A DNA stretch of 31,004 nt from a virus. This document shows, piece after piece, positions 29,371 to 31,004 of the stretch. How positions within the stretch are numbered: the first letter of the stretch is position 1; every line of letters begins with the position of its first letter. The notes beneath the pieces were generated by a model that had not been told where the DNA came from, ran no database searches, and saw nothing but the letters and a program-made list of their open reading frames with translations. The position numbers and the translations under genes were made by a program. The stretch covers positions 1 through 31,004 of the IMG/VR virus record IMGVR_UViG_3300024346_000333; one strand, given 5' to 3'.

Positions 29371-29390
29371 GGCGCCGTATAAAACACAAA
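29371..29390 (+). promoter_or_regulatory. intergenic GGCGCC plus CGTATAAAACACAAA box upstream of endolysin
   Basis: GGCGCC (29371-29376) adjoins the 15-base string CGTATAAAACACAAA (29376-29390) that also occurs at 21926-21940. It is the only GGCGCC in this genome outside genes. The TATAAA may be a -10 box for endolysin expression; no -35 is evident. Confidence 0.45.
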
Positions 29391-29405
29391 ACAAAGAGAG
29401 AATAA

Positions 29406-29843
29406 ATGTACATCTGCAAATATTTTAAAATACATGAACTGGTATCACCAGAGATATTGGATAGCTTGGGAGAGGCAAAGTGTTGGGAGAATATTCCAGA
29501 GATCGTGAAATTTCAGTTAGATCAATTTAGGGAAGAATTTTATAGCTCATATAAACAAACCTTAAGAATAAATGACTATGGATTTGGAGGGTCTAGAAAA
29601 TACTCTGGTGTACGTCCTCAAGATTGCAGCATAGGGGCCAAGGGATCAACTCACAAGCAGTGGACTACATTCGACATTCAGACCTGGGATGTTAATGAGA
29701 TAGACGCCATCCATGCTTTTACTGAATCCATGGCCGATTTTTTTAATATTGCCAGGATAGAAAAATTTGAACACACACCAACCTGGACACATATAGAATT
29801 TGCAGAGACTTGGGTAGACAAAGCATACTGGTTTAATATTTAG
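29406..29843 (+). CDS. endolysin, M15-type peptidase
   Basis: 145 aa. GSTHKQWTTFD has His83 and Asp90 in the S.H.......D spacing of M15 D-Ala-D-Ala carboxypeptidase-like enzymes, and TWTHIEF supplies the second zinc histidine (His129) in the W.H.E motif. YSGVRP just before is the usual GYRP-like substrate strand. Such small peptidases cut the peptide cross-links of peptidoglycan (as L-alanyl-D-glutamate peptidases of T5 and others). There is no signal peptide and no binding domain, so export requires a holin. The canonical Gly after His is replaced by Gln-Trp, a slight departure. Confidence 0.78.
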   Translation: MYICKYFKIHELVSPEILDSLGEAKCWENIPEIVKFQLDQFREEFYSSYKQTLRINDYGFGGSRKYSGVRPQDCSIGAKGSTHKQWTTFDIQTWDVNEIDAIHAFTESMADFFNIARIEKFEHTPTWTHIEFAETWVDKAYWFNI

Positions 29844-29854
29844 GGGATTAAAGA

Positions 29855-30091
29855 ATGATTGAATATAAAGTTAAAGTATATCCTAGTGGTATTAAAGAAT
29901 GGTACTTGAATGGTCAAAGACATAGAGAAGATGGTCCTTCTGTTGAATGTAGTGATGGTGATAAAGCATGGTATTTAAATGGTGAAGAACTAACTGAAGA
30001 AGAATTTAATAATAGAACCAATGTTCAAGAATTAACTATTGAACAGATAGAAGCTAAACTAGGATATAAAATTAAAGTAGTAGGAGATTAA
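29855..30091 (+). CDS. HREDGPA-repeat protein, short copy (78 aa)
   Basis: AGGGGATTAAAGA ribosome leader. It carries one MORN-like unit (KEWYLNGQRHREDGPS), then a C-terminal domain (EELTEEEFNNRT...EQIEAKLGYKIKVVGD) that is nearly identical to the end of the next gene. The first ~37 bases of leader and start are shared too (29846-29882 with 30086-30122). It is a duplicated gene. The repeat is known from phages, giant viruses and bacteria without a clear biochemical role. Confidence 0.7.
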   Translation: MIEYKVKVYPSGIKEWYLNGQRHREDGPSVECSDGDKAWYLNGEELTEEEFNNRTNVQELTIEQIEAKLGYKIKVVGD

Positions 30092-30094
30092 AGA

Positions 30095-30745
30095 ATGATT
30101 GAATATAAAGTTAAAGTATATGAAGATGGACTTAAAGAATGGTTCTTGAATGGTGAGAGACATAGAGAAGATGGTCCAGCTATTGAATGGGGGCGTGGAA
30201 ATAAAGTATGGTACTTGAATGATAAACGTCATAGAGAAGATGGACCAGCTTGTGAATGGGCTAATGGATCTAAAGAATGGTACTTGAATGATAAACTCCA
30301 TAGAGAAGATGGTCCAGCTGTTGAATGTTCTGATGAGAGTAAATTCTGGTATATAAATGGTCAGTTACATAGAGAAGATGGACCAGCTTATGAAGGAGCT
30401 AATGGAGATAAATTCTGGTACTTAAATGGTCAAAGACATAGAGAAGATGGACCAGCTAGTGAATGTTCTGATGAGAGTAAATTCTGGTATATAAATGGTC
30501 AGTTACATAGAGAAGATGGTCCAGCTATTGAATATGCTGATGAGAGTAAATCCTGGTATATAAATGGTCAGTTACATAGAGAAGATGGACCAGCTATTGA
30601 ATATGCTGATGGAGATAAATTCTGGTACTTAAATGGTGAAGAACTAACTGAACAAGAATTCAATAATAGAACTCAAACTAAAGAATTAACTATTGAACAG
30701 ATAGAAGCCAAACTAGGATACAAAATTAAAGTAGTAAGGGACTAA
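30095..30745 (+). CDS. HREDGPA-repeat protein, expanded copy (216 aa)
   Basis: Seven units of about 23 aa (69 bases), with consensus K-x-W-Y-x-N-G-x-x-H-R-E-D-G-P-A-x-E, followed by a last WYLNGEEL half unit and the same C-terminal domain as the short copy. Units such as KFWYINGQLHREDGPA recur almost base for base, which indicates recent tandem duplication. The likely fold is a MORN-like beta hairpin ladder that could bind proteins or membranes. Codon choice is AT-rich and uniform and no GGCGCC occurs, unlike most of the genome. It may be recently acquired. Function unknown. Confidence 0.75.
   Translation: MIEYKVKVYEDGLKEWFLNGERHREDGPAIEWGRGNKVWYLNDKRHREDGPACEWANGSKEWYLNDKLHREDGPAVECSDESKFWYINGQLHREDGPAYEGANGDKFWYLNGQRHREDGPASECSDESKFWYINGQLHREDGPAIEYADESKSWYINGQLHREDGPAIEYADGDKFWYLNGEELTEQEFNNRTQTKELTIEQIEAKLGYKIKVVRD
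30130..30640 (+). repeat. 69-bp tandem repeats coding for HREDGPA units
   Basis: About 7.5 units, each carrying a CATAGAGAAGATGGnCCAGC core (first at about 30160-30179). Individual units are nearly identical for stretches of 40 bases or more (for example around 30345-30380 and 30483-30520), so recombination can change copy number. Confidence 0.8.
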
Positions 30746-30749
30746 GCTA

Positions 30750-30914
30750 GTGTATAGAAATGAATGGCATTGGTATCTTGGTTACCTAATACTTACAGCA
30801 ATGATTTATATATCTATTCACAATCTATCAACAGACATTGTGAGAACAAGAGCCAGTCGATTTGGCAGAACAAACGCACAAAGATCGAAGACCAAGGAGG
30901 GGAGGGGGCGCTAG
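30750..30914 (+). CDS. last gene: membrane peptide with basic tail (54 aa), holin candidate
   Basis: GTG start at 30750 with AAGGGA about ten bases upstream; ends TAG 30912-30914. Residues 6-27 are a hydrophobic segment (WHWYLGYLILTAMIYISI), followed by an Arg/Lys-rich tail (RTRASRFGRTNAQRSKTKEG). It lies after the endolysin and repeat genes and is the closest membrane protein to the endolysin, so a holin or similar lysis role is possible; single-span holins with basic tails exist. It is not a recognised family. Confidence 0.45.
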   Translation: MYRNEWHWYLGYLILTAMIYISIHNLSTDIVRTRASRFGRTNAQRSKTKEGRGR

Positions 30915-30931
30915 GGTGAATAATTTTTTTA

Positions 30932-30964
30932 AAAGTGCCGTTTTTAGCCTAAAAAAGCCACTTT
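30932..30964 (+). terminator. hairpin at right end (13 of 15 pairs), rightward terminator or cos structure
   Basis: 30932-30946 pairs with 30950-30964 (13 of 15 positions) around a GCC loop; AATTTTTTT precedes it. The bases before (30898-30917) are G-rich. Between here and 31004 there is no gene; the last bases hold CCTAGG (30973-30978) and the terminal repeat. This may be the late terminator or part of the terminase recognition region. Confidence 0.5.
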
Positions 30965-30993
30965 GGGTCCTCCCTAGGTGGCAGGCCATGGCA

Positions 30994-31004
30994 GAACTCC
31001 GCCT
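30994..31004. repeat. right copy of 11-bp terminal direct repeat
   Basis: GAACTCCGCCT is identical to bases 2-12. Together they fit the two ends of a linear genome joined through a cohesive end, or an assembly overlap too short for the program to trim. Confidence 0.45.

Larger units (their letters stand above)
527..29376. repeat. highly iterated palindrome GGCGCC (31 copies)
   Basis: Copies begin at 527, 1919, 2347, 2501, 3706, 4203, 4863, 6843, 8643, 9240, 10560, 10765, 12130, 13278, 13746, 16404, 16576, 17405, 17592, 17927, 19197, 21227, 21527, 21578, 24804, 25566, 26801, 27645, 28229, 28550 and 29371. Twenty are read as Gly-Ala codons, ten as x-Ala-Pro and one is intergenic. About 1.5 copies are expected at this base composition. 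Counted by eye, so a copy may be missed. Confidence 0.85.

Noticed and set aside
30130-30640. CRISPR array
   Set aside because: The 69-base repeats are contiguous coding units without unique spacers and lie in one open frame.
1-31004. Prophage with integrase and att sites
   Set aside because: No integrase, excisionase or CI-like repressor and no chromosomal flank are present; the tRNA-like gene lies in the middle of the replication block.

Overview
The window looks like the complete or near-complete genome of a small, probably strictly lytic, long-tailed (siphovirus) bacteriophage. Every supported gene is on the + strand. The order follows the lambda plan: small terminase, GpA-type large terminase, gpW-like connector, lambda-type portal, ClpP-fold prohead protease with a probable nested scaffold, major capsid protein, tail completion and terminator proteins, tail tube, overlapping tail-assembly chaperones, tape measure, tail tip and fibre. 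I see no integrase, no lysogeny repressor cassette, no bacterial chromosome genes and no IS element. The DNA is AT-rich (about 38-40% G+C by eye). The host cannot be named from the sequence. The lambda-like head genes and a bare M15-type endolysin without a cell-wall-binding domain fit a Gram-negative host.

Layout: 1-950 holds the left end, tandem TTGACA promoter candidates, two small genes and a Nu1-like small terminase whose N-terminus is an AT-hook plus lysine-rich tail. 950-6900 is DNA packaging and head. 6900-13200 is neck, tail tube, chaperones and tape measure. 13200-15630 is fibre or receptor-binding material. 15640-17204 is an accessory insert inside the tail cluster, with a phospholipase A2-like protein and a membrane-anchored coiled-coil protein. 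17247-19826 is a large tail-tip protein. 19866-26150 is DNA metabolism: RusA-like resolvase, Sak4-like RecA-fold ATPase, SSB-like protein, an aberrant long tRNA-like gene, a helicase-methyltransferase fusion and a primase-helicase fusion. 26200-28790 is a run of tiny genes joined by ATGA-type overlaps (an RHH regulator, HTH and zinc-ribbon proteins, a MazG-like protein and several single-span membrane peptides). 28970-30914 has the endolysin, two related HREDGPA-repeat proteins and a last membrane peptide. The two window ends share an 11-base sequence next to the terminase genes, as expected for a cos-type phage.

How the genes work together: primase-helicase, Sak4-like ATPase, SSB and RusA would initiate, recombine and resolve replicating DNA using a host polymerase. 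The terminase cuts and packages it into a protease-matured capsid. The tail is built on the tape measure with chaperones probably made by frameshifting. Lysis would use the M15 peptidase with small membrane peptides, perhaps helped by the phospholipase-like protein.

The strongest unexplained signal is at the DNA level. The palindrome GGCGCC occurs 31 times by eye count, about 20-fold more than base composition predicts. It appears in two reading frames and once between genes, in a phage that also encodes its own SPPF-type DNA methyltransferase. The second is the ~149-nt tRNA-like gene with normal acceptor, D and T arms but a greatly expanded middle, inside a 340-nt structured non-coding island.
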